Positions 54,150-64,000 of a DNA stretch of 64,000 bases are shown piece after piece. The notes under the pieces were generated by a model. It saw only the letters and a program-made list of their open reading frames with translations, had not been told where the DNA came from and ran no database searches. Position numbers and translations under genes: made by a program. The DNA comes from Phoma sp. XZ068 (lineage: Eukaryota; Ascomycota; Dothideomycetes; Pleosporales; Didymellaceae). Positions within the stretch are counted from its first letter, which is position 1. The number at the start of each line of letters is the position of its first letter. The stretch covers positions 1-64,000 of the forward strand of contig RBKR01000030.1 in NCBI GenBank assembly GCA_004835665.1. Direction: 5' to 3'.

Positions 54150-56450
54150 TTTATAAATTAATCTTTTAAGTTAAGCTATATTACTTATATTAAGAGTAAA
54201 TTAGTTCTATTTTTAACTACTTAGTATAGTAAGGTTTACTATATTAGAATTAAAAGGTTAATTAGAAGGATAGGGTTCTACCTAGTTACTAGTTAGTATA
54301 CTAAATAGCCTATTAATTATATTAAAATCTAGTCTACTAGTAGAATAGTTAGAAGGTTGTCTACCTATAGGCTATTAAGTTTAGTAAGAGTATTAATAAT
54401 AGGCTTATATCTACCTTTTACCTTCTTTATAGCCTATAGATTATAGGCAGATACTTAAACCCTCTTTATATTATATACTAAAGTAAGCTTCTTTACTATA
54501 TCTATAAAGTCTAGCCCTTTATTAATAAGTAATTATCTTATTATACTTTAATAATAGATAATATTCTTATATAAGAATTTAGTAACTATGCTAGATTAGT
54601 TATTTAGTAAAGCTTAAGCTTTAACCTACCTACTTAAGTACTCTTATATAATAACTAGGTATTTATATTCTTTATATATTAGTATATAGATAATATCTAT
54701 AGTAACTGTTTCCTATAAGGTATATATATAGGTATTTATTATTATATCTACTATCTGCTTTGCTAAGCACAACTAGCATTCTAGGTATATATTAATAGTA
54801 GTTTTTATATATTAGTATATATCTTCCTACTAGTACTATTAAGCTATAACAAAGTAGATAGTATTTATACCTTAGTAGCCTATAGTTTAGTATATTTTCT
54901 ATATAGTAGCTATTTATAAGTTAGTATTATTATTAACTTATTAAATAGCTATATTCCTAGAAGTCTTCTAGAACAGCACTCTATCTTATTTAAAGTAGTT
55001 TATAGCTCTCTTTTTCTAGGCTCTTACTTATTTCTAGCCTAGTCTATATAGTATTTAAAGTATATATAGGAAGATTATAATATCCTTAGAGTTCTATAAA
55101 TATTCTTTTAATAAGATTCTAGTTTAAGTTATACTCTTTTCTATATTAGTAATTAGGTTATTAATAAACCTCTCTATATTTAAATCTAGTTTCTTAGAGT
55201 TTTTCTAGCCTTTTAGTTTAGAGTACCTTAATAGAGTATCTATAATAATATTCTTCTTCCTTAATATATATTTTATCTTAAAGTCCTATAGTAAGATTAA
55301 GGCAAGCTACCTATTTATAATAGAACCTAGCAGGTTTATAGAAGACCTATTTAGTTATATAATAAGTATTTTAGTATCTGTTTTAATAATAAAGTGCACT
55401 CTATATAGCTATATCTAGAACTTCTTTAGAGCCTAAACTACTACCTTATATTTAAGTTTAGTTAAGTGCTATTAGCTCTTATCTTTTAACTATAGAGTAC
55501 TTTTAAACCTATAGGGGTAGTGTTAGCTATTATAACCTACTTATTCTAAGATAGCTTCTATACTATTTTTACTAGAGTCTACTAAAAGGTAGATAAGCCT
55601 ACTACTTTTATAGTTTATAGTTATAAAGGCTAGAGCACTAGTAATATATACTTTTATAGTGTTTATTATAGCCTGCTTAATAGGTCCCTATTTCTATTTA
55701 GTATTGTCTTTTAGTAAGTTAAATAGTAGTCTTACTTTCTAGGAGAATAATTATACCTAGATTTAATAATAGATATAGATACCTATAAATATCTAAACTT
55801 CTTATATATTCTAATAGCTAGGCTAGTTTAAAATCTTTACTACCTTATCCTTGTTTAGTAGCCTGCTATTACTAGTTACTTTATAACCTATAATATTAAG
55901 CCTGTTATAGCTCTAGTAATACTTCTTTCCTAAAACTATAGCTCTAGCTTATTTAATATTAGCAAGTACTTAGTTTAGTTATTAAGTATACTCTAGAATA
56001 AACTTTCTTATACCTAGTAGTGCCTCTTTATTATTATAATCTATCTTTAGTCTGCTATAGGTAATATTATCTAAAAATAGTATAGTATATAGCTAATAGT
56101 CTTTAAGTATTTTTATTATTATTCTTTAGAAGATAGTAACTAAGTTAGTAGCTCCTTATACTAAGGTGTAGGAGTATAGTAGACTAATAGGTATTATAAC
56201 TACTATTATATCTTAGCTATCCTTATATAAGGTAATTTAATTATATCTAGAGAAGAAGTCTATAAGTAATATAATCTTATATCTAGTAAATTACTTAGAA
56301 AATTTATCTATAGTTAGTAGAGTACTAGCATCCTATAGAGTTACTTTGTTTATATACTAAGTATTGTTTATAAACTATAGCTCTTTATCTTTCTTAGTAA
56401 CTAGGTGCTAAGAATTTTAATACTAACTATTATACCTTTCTAACACTCCT
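54150..56450 (-). pseudogene. Pol of large gypsy element (RT, RNase H, integrase)
   Basis: On the minus strand the reverse transcriptase reads HLVTKKDKEL, then LIDFFSRYNQ-type sequence with stops, and FLDNITYS near 56060-56085 in place of FLDD. RNase H shows KTDTKILVI and LRKKNIIIDTLLRYS. Integrase shows KGLDFIDIVKKLTLVYNIKR near 54470-54525, then VQVSAYN. Stops replace Gln and Trp, and Asp is replaced by Asn, the RIP spectrum. It is a different clade from the two chromoviruses. Confidence 0.8.
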
Positions 56451-57879
56451 TAGTTAATATATTCTAAAAGTATCTTAATAAGCTCCTCTTCTTAGCTTTT
56501 AGCTATAGAGAATGTTTAGACTTACTATACCTTATATAGGATAGTTTAAACTTAGTATAGTAGTATTATATCTTCTTATATTCTTCTAGATTTCTAAAAG
56601 GTAAAAGTAATAGTAGCTTTATAGTTTAGAATTATCTTTTTAAATATATCTCTTTTTTTTAGACGTAGTATGTCCCTAAACTTCTAGGCAGCTAGCCTTT
56701 CTAGGTTAAGATATATACCTTAAGAAAAAGGGGTATACCTTACTTTAAATATATAGTTAAATAGACTAATATCTAGTAGTTAGAGACTCTAAATAAGTAG
56801 TTACTTCTTAATAGCTATCTATTTCTAATCTTCTCTTCCTAGCCTTATTAGTATTACTTCTCTAGGCTTATTAACTAAGTAAACCTTTATCTCTACTTGT
56901 TTATATAATATATAAACCTCTAAGCTTATAGATTAGAAGCCCTTATTAGTTACTTAGAGTCTTATTAGGTATAAGAAGGGCCTTATAGTCTCTAATATAA
57001 GCTATAGATATTCTTTATCTATATAAGTTTAGTTTAGATCCTTACCCTTAGAAATCTATTTTAATAATAACTAATCTATATAGGAGAATAGGTTAGGTCT
57101 AGCTTCCTTAGGGCTAGCGCTAGAGTTTATATAAAGTAACTTATAACTAACTATAGCTACTAAGTATATTAACTAGTATAGAGTTTTATTTTTAGCTAAG
57201 TCCTTACTCTTAATATAAGGACTCTTTAGTCTTTTCTCTATTTACTCTTAGTATTATTAGGGTAGTAGAGTATAAGGTTAGAAGTAATAAAAAAAGTATT
57301 TCTTCTCCTATTATTAGAGAGGATCCTATATAAAGCTTATCTAAATATATTATACTAGATAGCTAGCTAGGCAGCTAAGTACTAGAGTATTCTAAGGATA
57401 ATAGATCTTATTAAGTTTTATATAATTTAGAAATAGGTTATTATTACTACTTCTTCTACTTTAATAGAAATATTCTATATAGTTCTAATAAATAGATTAA
57501 TACTACTATTTACTATTACTATACCCTTGTCTAAGTCTTAATCTATCTCTTTATAAGTAAGGCTTAAGGCTTAGCAGGTACTAAATTAAAAGAGGTTTAT
57601 CTAGGCCTTAGTATTAATAAGGTAACTAACTTTATAGTCCTTAATATAGGCCTAGTATAATAGTAAGTTTTAGTATATAACTATTTTCTACCTAACTACC
57701 TTATTTAGTTTAGCTATATTATTACTTAGATTCTAGTCCTCCTATATATTACTAGAATTCTTTACTAAATATTATAACCTTACTATCTTAGATAAAAGTA
57801 AGTAGTATTTATTAAGTTAGTTATAAGTCTAGGCCTTCTAGAGATAAGAATCTATACTAGTAGCTACTCTATATATCTT

Positions 57880-57930
57880 TAGCTAATTAAAAGTTGCTAG
57901 GTAAGACCTAGTAACTACTAATTAGTTAAA
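57880..57930. repeat. 51-bp near-perfect palindrome, copy 2
   Basis: TAGCTAATTAAAAGTTGCTA, then GGTAAGACC, then TAGTAACTACTAATTAGTTA. The core GGTAAGACCTAGTAAC is identical to the palindrome at 53511, and a few arm positions differ. Confidence 0.75.
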
Positions 57931-60349
57931 GCCTTCTAGGAGGTCTAGAGTAATATTTATATTAATATTTACTAATAGTTATACTAATATTTCTTTTATT
58001 ATAGCCTATAATAGTAAACTTATATTCTTTTATAATACTAAGTTACTAATAGTAATACCTCTAACCTTCTAGAGAAGGATTACTACTAGTAGTTTATTTA
58101 TATTTAAGTAAAGTAGAGTAGTAAGGTTACTATTAGAAAGAGATATATATTTTAACTTTTTTCTTTATAAGTCTACCCTATTTCCTATAGAAGCCTCCTT
58201 AGTTACTAGTAGCTTTACTATAGTAAAGGGCTAGTTATATAGCTAACTTATAAAAGGAAGTATACTTAACTTATTATTCTTATCTTCTATTATAACTAAG
58301 CAGTCCTAACTAGACCTCTTATTTTAAATACTTTTTTTATAAGTTTCTTAATAAGTATATTTTACTACTAGCTAGCTTATAGAAAGGTCTACTATAGACT
58401 TAGCCTTATAGACTAAGGTATTCTAAGCCTTTTCTAGAACCTAGTCTATTAGTTAGGTTTAAGACTTTTAGAACCTTATTATAGTATTAACCTAGTCTAG
58501 GTCTTTATCTTTACTATATGCCCCTAGAATAATATACTAGCTATTAATATAATCTAAGCTTATAACTTTAGTATCTCCCTTATCTATAATCTTAAAAGGG
58601 CTAACAGCTAATACTATACTAGTTTATATATTTTAATTATAAGTTAGAGTACTTATACTATTAGTTAGTTACTAGCTAGAAATTAGCTTATAAAAGTTAT
58701 TATTCCTATAAAACATTCTTTTTAGGCAAGAGTCTATCCCTTTAAAGAGGTCTAGTTTTATAAACAAGGCTAGCTAGTCTAGTATATTCTAAGAGATATT
58801 AAAGTAATTCTAAATCTTTTACTTTAACTAGTTAAGTTAATAAGTCTATAGAGTAATGCTAGAGACTAGAGTAATCTAGTAGTATATAGAACTAAAAAAG
58901 AAAGTTTAAACTCTAGAATCCTAGTTAAAGTAGTAGCTATACTACTCTATTCTTATAAGGGCTTAGTATAGCTTATAATCTCTTATATAGTAGTTTAGTT
59001 CTCTATATATATTATAAGTATTATTATACTTTCTACCTTAGATTATTATTATTCTCTTTAAAAGGTTAATATTAGGTAGAGCAGTAGTAATATATAAACT
59101 ATTATTCTATTAGGTTTAGCCTCTAGCCTTAGTAGCCTAAAATATAAAGTAGGTATAATTTATTAGATTTTTTAGGATATTCCTTACCTTTTTATTTATA
59201 CCTATAATAGTAGTAACTTTAGCTAAAGATAGTTTCTAATCTTCTATAGCTTAGATAAGCTCCTCTACTTCTTTATCTACTCTAGTAAGGAGGGATTAAG
59301 CTAGAGTATCTAGCTTTATTATAAGTTATTTCTAAGCCTATTAGACTAGTCTTTATAAATTACTAGTATAGTTTACTCTTCTAATTAATTAGTATATCTT
59401 TACTACTTATATCTTATCTCTTCTAGTAGAGAAATTATATAGGCCTTAGTATTGCTTATATACCTTTTTTATAAACTTATATATAGCTTTAAGTTAAAAG
59501 GTAGACTAGTCCTTTATTTCTAAACCCTCTAGTATATTAAATAAAATAAGGTTCTAGTCTTCTCTAGAGAGACTAAAGAAGAAGAAGTATCCTTCTTTTA
59601 TTAGGAGAATCTAATTACCCCTCTTATAAGTATTACTATATACTATAAAGTTAGTATAGTAATTAAAGAGGCCTAGAAATAATTAATTAGTGCTTTTTAT
59701 ATATACTTCTAGGAAGGCTTAGCTACTTATTCTCTAGAAGGTATTCTAATCCTTCTAGTATTCTTTTATAGTATCTTAGAAGGTAGGCTAATTAGTCTTA
59801 ATATATAGTTTTAAGTATTTAATAAAGTGCCTGTAATACTCCTTATAATAGTCTAGAAGAAGCTAGACCTTCTAGGTCTTATTTAAACCCCTATTTTTAG
59901 TTATTTAATTATAATTATCTAAGAACTCTATTACTTTCTTTCTATTAAATACTAAATAAATAGTATATCTTTTTATAGGTATAAGGACTTAGTAAGCTAT
60001 TAAGGCAGCTAATAAACTATCTAGCCTTAAGTCTTTAGTAGAAGTACTTAGAAGAGGGCTATAGTTAGGTTTAAATTTAGATATTATTTCTTATTCTTTC
60101 TTTTTAGCTTTTTAGTAGTATTTTTATTAATATTAGTTTCTTTTATTATATCTATAGTCTTTCTTACTACTTCTTTTCTTATCTCTTCTAGGCAGTTAGC
60201 TCCTCTAGATCTAGATCCCTTAGATATTAATAAAACTTCTTACTAGAGTAATAATCTTATATCTAATAAAGTTTATTTATAAGGGGTAATATTCTAGTTA
60301 TTAGGAAGCTAGTATATTATTAGTTTCTTAGGGTTAACTAGCTCTCCCT

Positions 60350-60612
60350 TTAAACTTATATAATATTCTATAGTAATCTAATAGCTAGATACTAATAATA
60401 CTAATAATTCTAATACTTTAAGCTTATATAATATTCTATAGCAATCTAATAGCTAAATACTAATAATACTAATAATTCTAATACTTTAAGCTTGTATAAT
60501 ATTCTATAGTAATCTAATAGCTAAATACTAATAATACTAATAATTTTAATACTTTAAGCTTATATAATATTCTATAGCAATCTAATAGCTAAATACTAAT
60601 AATACTAATACT
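60350..60612. repeat. 68-bp tandem repeat, about 3.9 copies
   Basis: The unit contains TATAATATTCTATAGCAATC and CTAAATACTAATAATACT. The word TAATATTCTA begins at 60361, 60429, 60497 and 60565, exactly 68 bp apart. Differences are single C/T or G/A changes. It lies just inside the 5' LTR of the large gypsy element, in the leader region. Confidence 0.92.
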
Positions 60613-60651
60613 GCTAAGTTATACTATAACCTTCTAGTTAGGTTACTATTT

Positions 60652-60918
60652 TGTGCTAGTAATAGAGAAGTATACCTAGTATAGTTACTTGTTAAACCTA
60701 GCAGCACTAAGTAAAATAGAAGAGTTAGAATAGTTAAGGATTTATTATAGCAAGATAGTAGTAAATAATAGTTATTATAATATTAATTTATATTATATAT
60801 TATCTGTCTTTCTATTGCTTAAGAACTACTAATCTAATACTAACTAGACTACTAATTTAAGCTAGTTACTAAGCACTTCTAGTACCTACTATAGTAGCTA
60901 CCTTATACTCTAGTATAA
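60652..60918 (-). repeat. 5' LTR of large gypsy element
   Basis: 267 bp beginning TGTGCTAGTAATAGAG. It keeps TG where the other LTR has TA, so it is the less mutated copy. Confidence 0.88.
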
Positions 60919-60934
60919 TATATATCTTTATTTT

Positions 60935-61238
60935 TTTAGTATATAGTATATAGATATATAACTTTTATAGTTTATAGTTAACTTAATTAATATACTTTAT
61001 TATTAGAATCTTTACTTATATATTAAGATAGATAGATTAACTATTTATACTCTTTATTATAACCTAACTCTTAAGATAGATAGTCTACTCTATACTACTT
61101 ATTATTACCTATAGTTACTATAGTATTTTACTAAGTATTTATACTCTTTATAATCTACTATATATTTATTTATTCTAGAGAACTAACTCTAGAAGTATTT
61201 ATAAGCTTTACTTAGAATATAACCTTAATATATATATA
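60935..61238 (+). repeat. Truncated chromovirus LTR
   Basis: About 300 bp aligning with 48764-49068 and, in reverse, with the chromovirus B LTRs: it shares TTAAGATAGATAGATTAACT and AGTATTTATAAGCTTTACTT. The start of the LTR is missing at the junction with the large gypsy element. It is the third LTR-bearing copy of this family in the nest besides the solo LTR. Confidence 0.75.
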
Positions 61239-61850
61239 AGACTATACTTTACTCTACTATAATACTTTAAATTAAACTTAACTATAAGCTTAGAGTAATA
61301 CTTTATAAATATACTAGCTTAGTTTTTACTAATAAGTAGTTAGTTATACTTTATAAGTAGAAAGTTAGCTATATTCTTTATATTAGTAAGCTAAGATAGA
61401 TATTCTTACTTATCTAAGTTTAATATATACTAGATAATTACTAGCTCTTTAATACTTATTAGCTTTATTAAGTTAACTTTATAATTATATTATAAGAGTA
61501 TTCTAGTATATTATTATTTTAGTATTCTCTCTAATATCTTATAGATTATTATAGTATATAGTATAGTAAAAGTTATATCTATTTAAGAGCCTAAATAGTA
61601 AGCTATATATCTAATTTCTTTAAGATATTTTAAGCCTTTCTATATTAAGATATTATAAGTTATATAAAGTTTAGTAGAGGCTTAGTAAAATCTAGTTACT
61701 TACCTAGGCTAGTTACTTGCCTATAAGGTATATTATACTAAGCCTAGCTAGAATAGCTTATAGAATACTACTATACCTAAAGAATCTACTACTAGTATTA
61801 GTAGTAGCTAGTAAAAGGTATTGGTTAAACTAAACGTTCTAGATATCCTC
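61239..61850. repeat. RIP-degraded DNA to the end of the nest
   Basis: TpA-rich, CA and TG poor, no readable frame. The composition change to normal DNA occurs within about 50 bp near 61820-61870. Confidence 0.7.
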
Positions 61851-61885
61851 CTAGATAAGCTGTTAGGTAGTGTATAAAGTAAGGA

Positions 61886-61935
61886 AGCACACGGAGGTAG
61901 GCAGCACGCGGAGGTGGGCAGCACGCACACGGACT
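61886..61935. repeat. Short GC-rich tandem at the composition boundary
   Basis: About three degenerate copies of GGCAGCACGCGGAGGT immediately inside the normal-composition DNA. Confidence 0.7.
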
Positions 61936-62103
61936 TAGTTAGACTCGGTAGCGCTTTGTCATGTGGGCTGTGCGCTGAGCACAAAGGGAATGCTGAAACC
62001 GGAAACCGATCGTGATCGCAACCGTTGCACGATGCTTCGGCCGCTCAGCTGGGTCACTCAGCAAGGCATGGCACGGTTAAAGGTGCAGTATATCTGCAGT
62101 ACG

Positions 62104-62112
62104 TATATATAA
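62104..62112 (+). promoter_or_regulatory. Probable TATA box of hydrolase-like gene
   Basis: TATATATAAG lies about 120 bp before the ATG at 62229, in otherwise GC-balanced sequence. The position fits a fungal core promoter with a leader of about 90 nt. Confidence 0.45.
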
Positions 62113-62228
62113 GCTGACCGGAACGTCAGAAGTTAAGGCCGGCTTTTCTTGATTGCATCCCAAAGGAAGAAATTTGCAAGGGTGGACTCGCATCTAGTTT
62201 AAATTAGCCGATTGTACAGCCGTCAAAA

Positions 62229-63683
62229 ATGGAGATTTTCAACTGGATCAAGGTGCCGATTACCAAGACAGGGGGCGTATTGCTTAACACGCTCGGAGAC
62301 AAAAATGGCATCATCGACATCGCTACAGATACGGTCAACGGGGCTGATGAGAATCACCTAAAAAATCTTATTGAGGGAGTTCTAAGAGCAACAAACCGCA
62401 CTATAACCAGCATATCGGAAGACTTGATGCTGGCTACAGTCAAGAATCTCACAATAGCAATCATCAATGCGACACTTAACACCATCGGCGGTCTCCCCGT
62501 CATTAAAAATGCCGTCGTTGGCAACGAAATCAACAAGCCAACGCTCAGTTTCATATGGAAAGATGGGGTGGAATTGGCAAAGTTTCTGGTTGGGCTGCTT
62601 GAGCCGGCAAAGCAGTACGCCTTGGCTAACTCGACCACTGGATACGCCCTTCCTGGAGAAGAACATGGAGCTCACAACGAAATGGATCTCACCAAACGCA
62701 TGAACCGGCATAGCGTCATCAGCCAGGTGCAAAGGCTCTCGCGATCCATCATCTTCATCCTGAGAGAAATGACTCGCAACGTAAGCATTAAGAACATCGA
62801 AATCACTACCAATACGAGTCTGTTGAGCGACGACGGTACTCCACGCACAATTTCAGAAGCCCCACCTCCAAATGATCTCAAAAAGCTCAACGAAAGCTGG
62901 ATCTTCGTCAACGGCATCGCCACTGAATTTTACTGGTTGCGTCTCGCTTGCGGGAAACTGGCTCAAGAATATTCCCGAGTGGTTACCGGCGTTCACAATC
63001 GCAGCGACGGCATCCTCTGGGACCTGGTCGAGTGCGCAGGCGAGCGGAGCAGCGAGGGTGCCGCACGATCAGCTAGCCAGCGGAGTCTGATCCTACGTAC
63101 GCCAAGCAGCCGAGAGGCTCAGCTGGAGCTGAAAACGCAGCTGGAAACTGCTCTGGAGGAGGCACAAAAAAAAGGTGGCAAAGTCGTCGTCATTGCGCAT
63201 TCTCAAGGCTGCCTCCTGCTACGTCTGGCGCTGGAGGATCTGCTGGTCGGGCGAACATCGCTTCTGCCGGACCCTCCATCCGCCACCGACAAGCAAAGAT
63301 ATCACCAGATTCGGGAGACGATGCTCAACAAGATGTATGTCTTTACCTTCGGCAATCCGAGCGTGGACTGGAAGATACATTCGAGCTCTGAGGATCTCAT
63401 CTTTGCGCAACCGGCAGACAACAATTTGAGCGACTACTTTAGTCGCACCGAGCACTTTGCCAACGACAAGGACTTTGTTGCAAAGCTTGGTGTTCTCAGC
63501 CCCCAGAGGCTGCCCGACAGCGGATATTCGAATATTTTCGTCAACTTTGAGCGCACATGGATCGGACACCTGTTCGCCAGTCAGTACAGTCTTAATCCGG
63601 CGCATTACAGAGACGAGGGACGCAATCTCAATGGGCACACCTCCAGACTACTGGCATGCGCTCGTGGTAATCCGATCTCCTGA
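62229..63683 (+). CDS. Alpha/beta-hydrolase (lipase-like) fold protein
   Basis: A 484-residue intronless protein. Residues 1-220 are helical with no recognised domain and no signal peptide. From about 223 WIFVNGIATEFYWLRLACGK and GVHNRSDGILWDLVE match a fungal lipase-like family as I recall it. The nucleophile elbow is VVVIAHSQG at 319-327 with Ser325; the first Gly of GxSxG is Ala. Asp415 (NDKDFVAKLG) and His447 (WIGHLFASQ) sit where the acid and base would be expected, but that is inference. The enzyme is probably intracellular; the substrate is unknown. ATG at 62229 is the first in frame and a TATA box lies upstream. It is the first gene after the RIP nest and carries no stop or RIP damage. 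Confidence 0.78.
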   Translation: MEIFNWIKVPITKTGGVLLNTLGDKNGIIDIATDTVNGADENHLKNLIEGVLRATNRTITSISEDLMLATVKNLTIAIINATLNTIGGLPVIKNAVVGNEINKPTLSFIWKDGVELAKFLVGLLEPAKQYALANSTTGYALPGEEHGAHNEMDLTKRMNRHSVISQVQRLSRSIIFILREMTRNVSIKNIEITTNTSLLSDDGTPRTISEAPPPNDLKKLNESWIFVNGIATEFYWLRLACGKLAQEYSRVVTGVHNRSDGILWDLVECAGERSSEGAARSASQRSLILRTPSSREAQLELKTQLETALEEAQKKGGKVVVIAHSQGCLLLRLALEDLLVGRTSLLPDPPSATDKQRYHQIRETMLNKMYVFTFGNPSVDWKIHSSSEDLIFAQPADNNLSDYFSRTEHFANDKDFVAKLGVLSPQRLPDSGYSNIFVNFERTWIGHLFASQYSLNPAHYRDEGRNLNGHTSRLLACARGNPIS

Positions 63684-64000
63684 TAGCGTGCTGGTGCATT
63701 CAGAGGGAATAGAAAAGGTATTGGGAGTCCGAATTTCAGTATGGAGAAAGTGGCCAAGATTAAGCTCATTAAGAGCAATTTGTTTCCGGCTCGACTCCGA
63801 GTTTTCGCCTAAAGTATCTCTTGCTTCTCAATCATCAAGGTTGACAAGTAAACTGAGTCTAAATTGTTAAATTAGCGATGTATATTTGTCTCCACAGATT
63901 GTAGTACCCTCGGGTACGCTTATCTGAATAGTAGCCCCTTCTCCGAAAGAACCGCAGAGTCCCGGTTCAACACCTCGATCATGCAGGAAAACTATGCCTT
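63684..64000. other. 3' flank, no gene recognised
   Basis: Normal composition. No supported frame; the window ends here. Confidence 0.5.

Larger units (their letters stand above)
49577..60918 (-). mobile_element. Large gypsy-type LTR retrotransposon, RIP-mutated, 11.3 kb
   Basis: Two co-oriented 267-bp LTRs (49577-49843 and 60652-60918) enclose 10.8 kb. The possible target duplication TATAT (49572-49576, 60919-60923) is low complexity. Pol is on the minus strand: reverse transcriptase at about 56450-55850, RNase H at about 55750-55200, integrase at about 54860-54150. This pol differs from the chromoviruses, for example GATNLVTIF-RIIIKIL in the reverse transcriptase and no chromodomain seen. 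A purine-rich tract, CTTAGAGATAGGAAG on the minus strand, abuts the left LTR, fitting a polypurine tract. About 4.3 kb separate integrase from the 3' LTR and 3.5-4 kb precede pol; both are unassigned and may hold extra genes or nested elements. Confidence 0.78.

Noticed and set aside
49572..60923. TATAT as target duplication of the large gypsy element
   Set aside because: It matches on both sides but the sequence is all T and A, so it is kept only as weak support and not listed as a feature.
1..64000. tRNA and rRNA genes
   Set aside because: No cloverleaf with A and B box spacing and no rRNA-like conserved stretch was noticed on either strand; a dedicated scan was not possible.

Overview
The window is a chromosome end of a filamentous ascomycete. 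It opens with eight CCCTAA hexamers and one pentamer, the C-rich strand of a TTAGGG telomere, and its genes have short fungal-type introns or none. About half of the DNA shows the extreme signature of repeat-induced point mutation (RIP): CpA and TpG are almost gone, TpA is everywhere, and transposon reading frames are riddled with stops. The two intact DNA-transposon families (1862 bp and 1849 bp, TA target sites, Fot1/pogo type) resemble from memory the Molly and Pixie elements of the Pleosporales fungus Parastagonospora nodorum. That makes a Parastagonospora-like Dothideomycete my best guess, but no search was run.

Layout. Positions 1-53 are telomere, followed by about 3.9 kb of pyrimidine-rich and GC-rich subtelomeric repeats with interstitial telomere-like blocks. 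Positions 3974-10642 hold a divergent pair: a telomere-linked RecQ-type helicase transcribed toward the telomere, and an unrecognised 597-residue protein transcribed away from it. Positions 11.0-15.3 kb are RIP-mutated DNA carrying one intact 1862-bp transposon. Positions 15.5-28.8 kb are ordinary-composition DNA with a MARVEL-type membrane protein, a two-exon modin-like membrane protein, a BTB/T1-domain pseudogene, fragments of LINE and copia elements, and one intact 1849-bp transposon. Positions 29.3-61.85 kb are one continuous RIP-degraded nest: a solo LTR, a plus-strand chromovirus relic broken by second copies of both DNA transposons and by a full-length minus-strand chromovirus, then an 11.3-kb gypsy-like element. 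The last 2 kb return sharply to normal composition with an alpha/beta-hydrolase-like gene.

How it fits together. Old retroelements were mutated by RIP. Later the four Fot1-like copies (two pairs with identical proteins, all in the same orientation) and the solo LTR arrived and show no RIP. In the 15-25 kb gene strip three frames are each broken by one RIP-compatible stop codon, which suggests mutation leaking from neighbouring repeats. The best candidates for something not yet described are the partner gene of the telomeric helicase and an antisense cysteine-rich frame downstream of the chromodomain in the chromovirus family.
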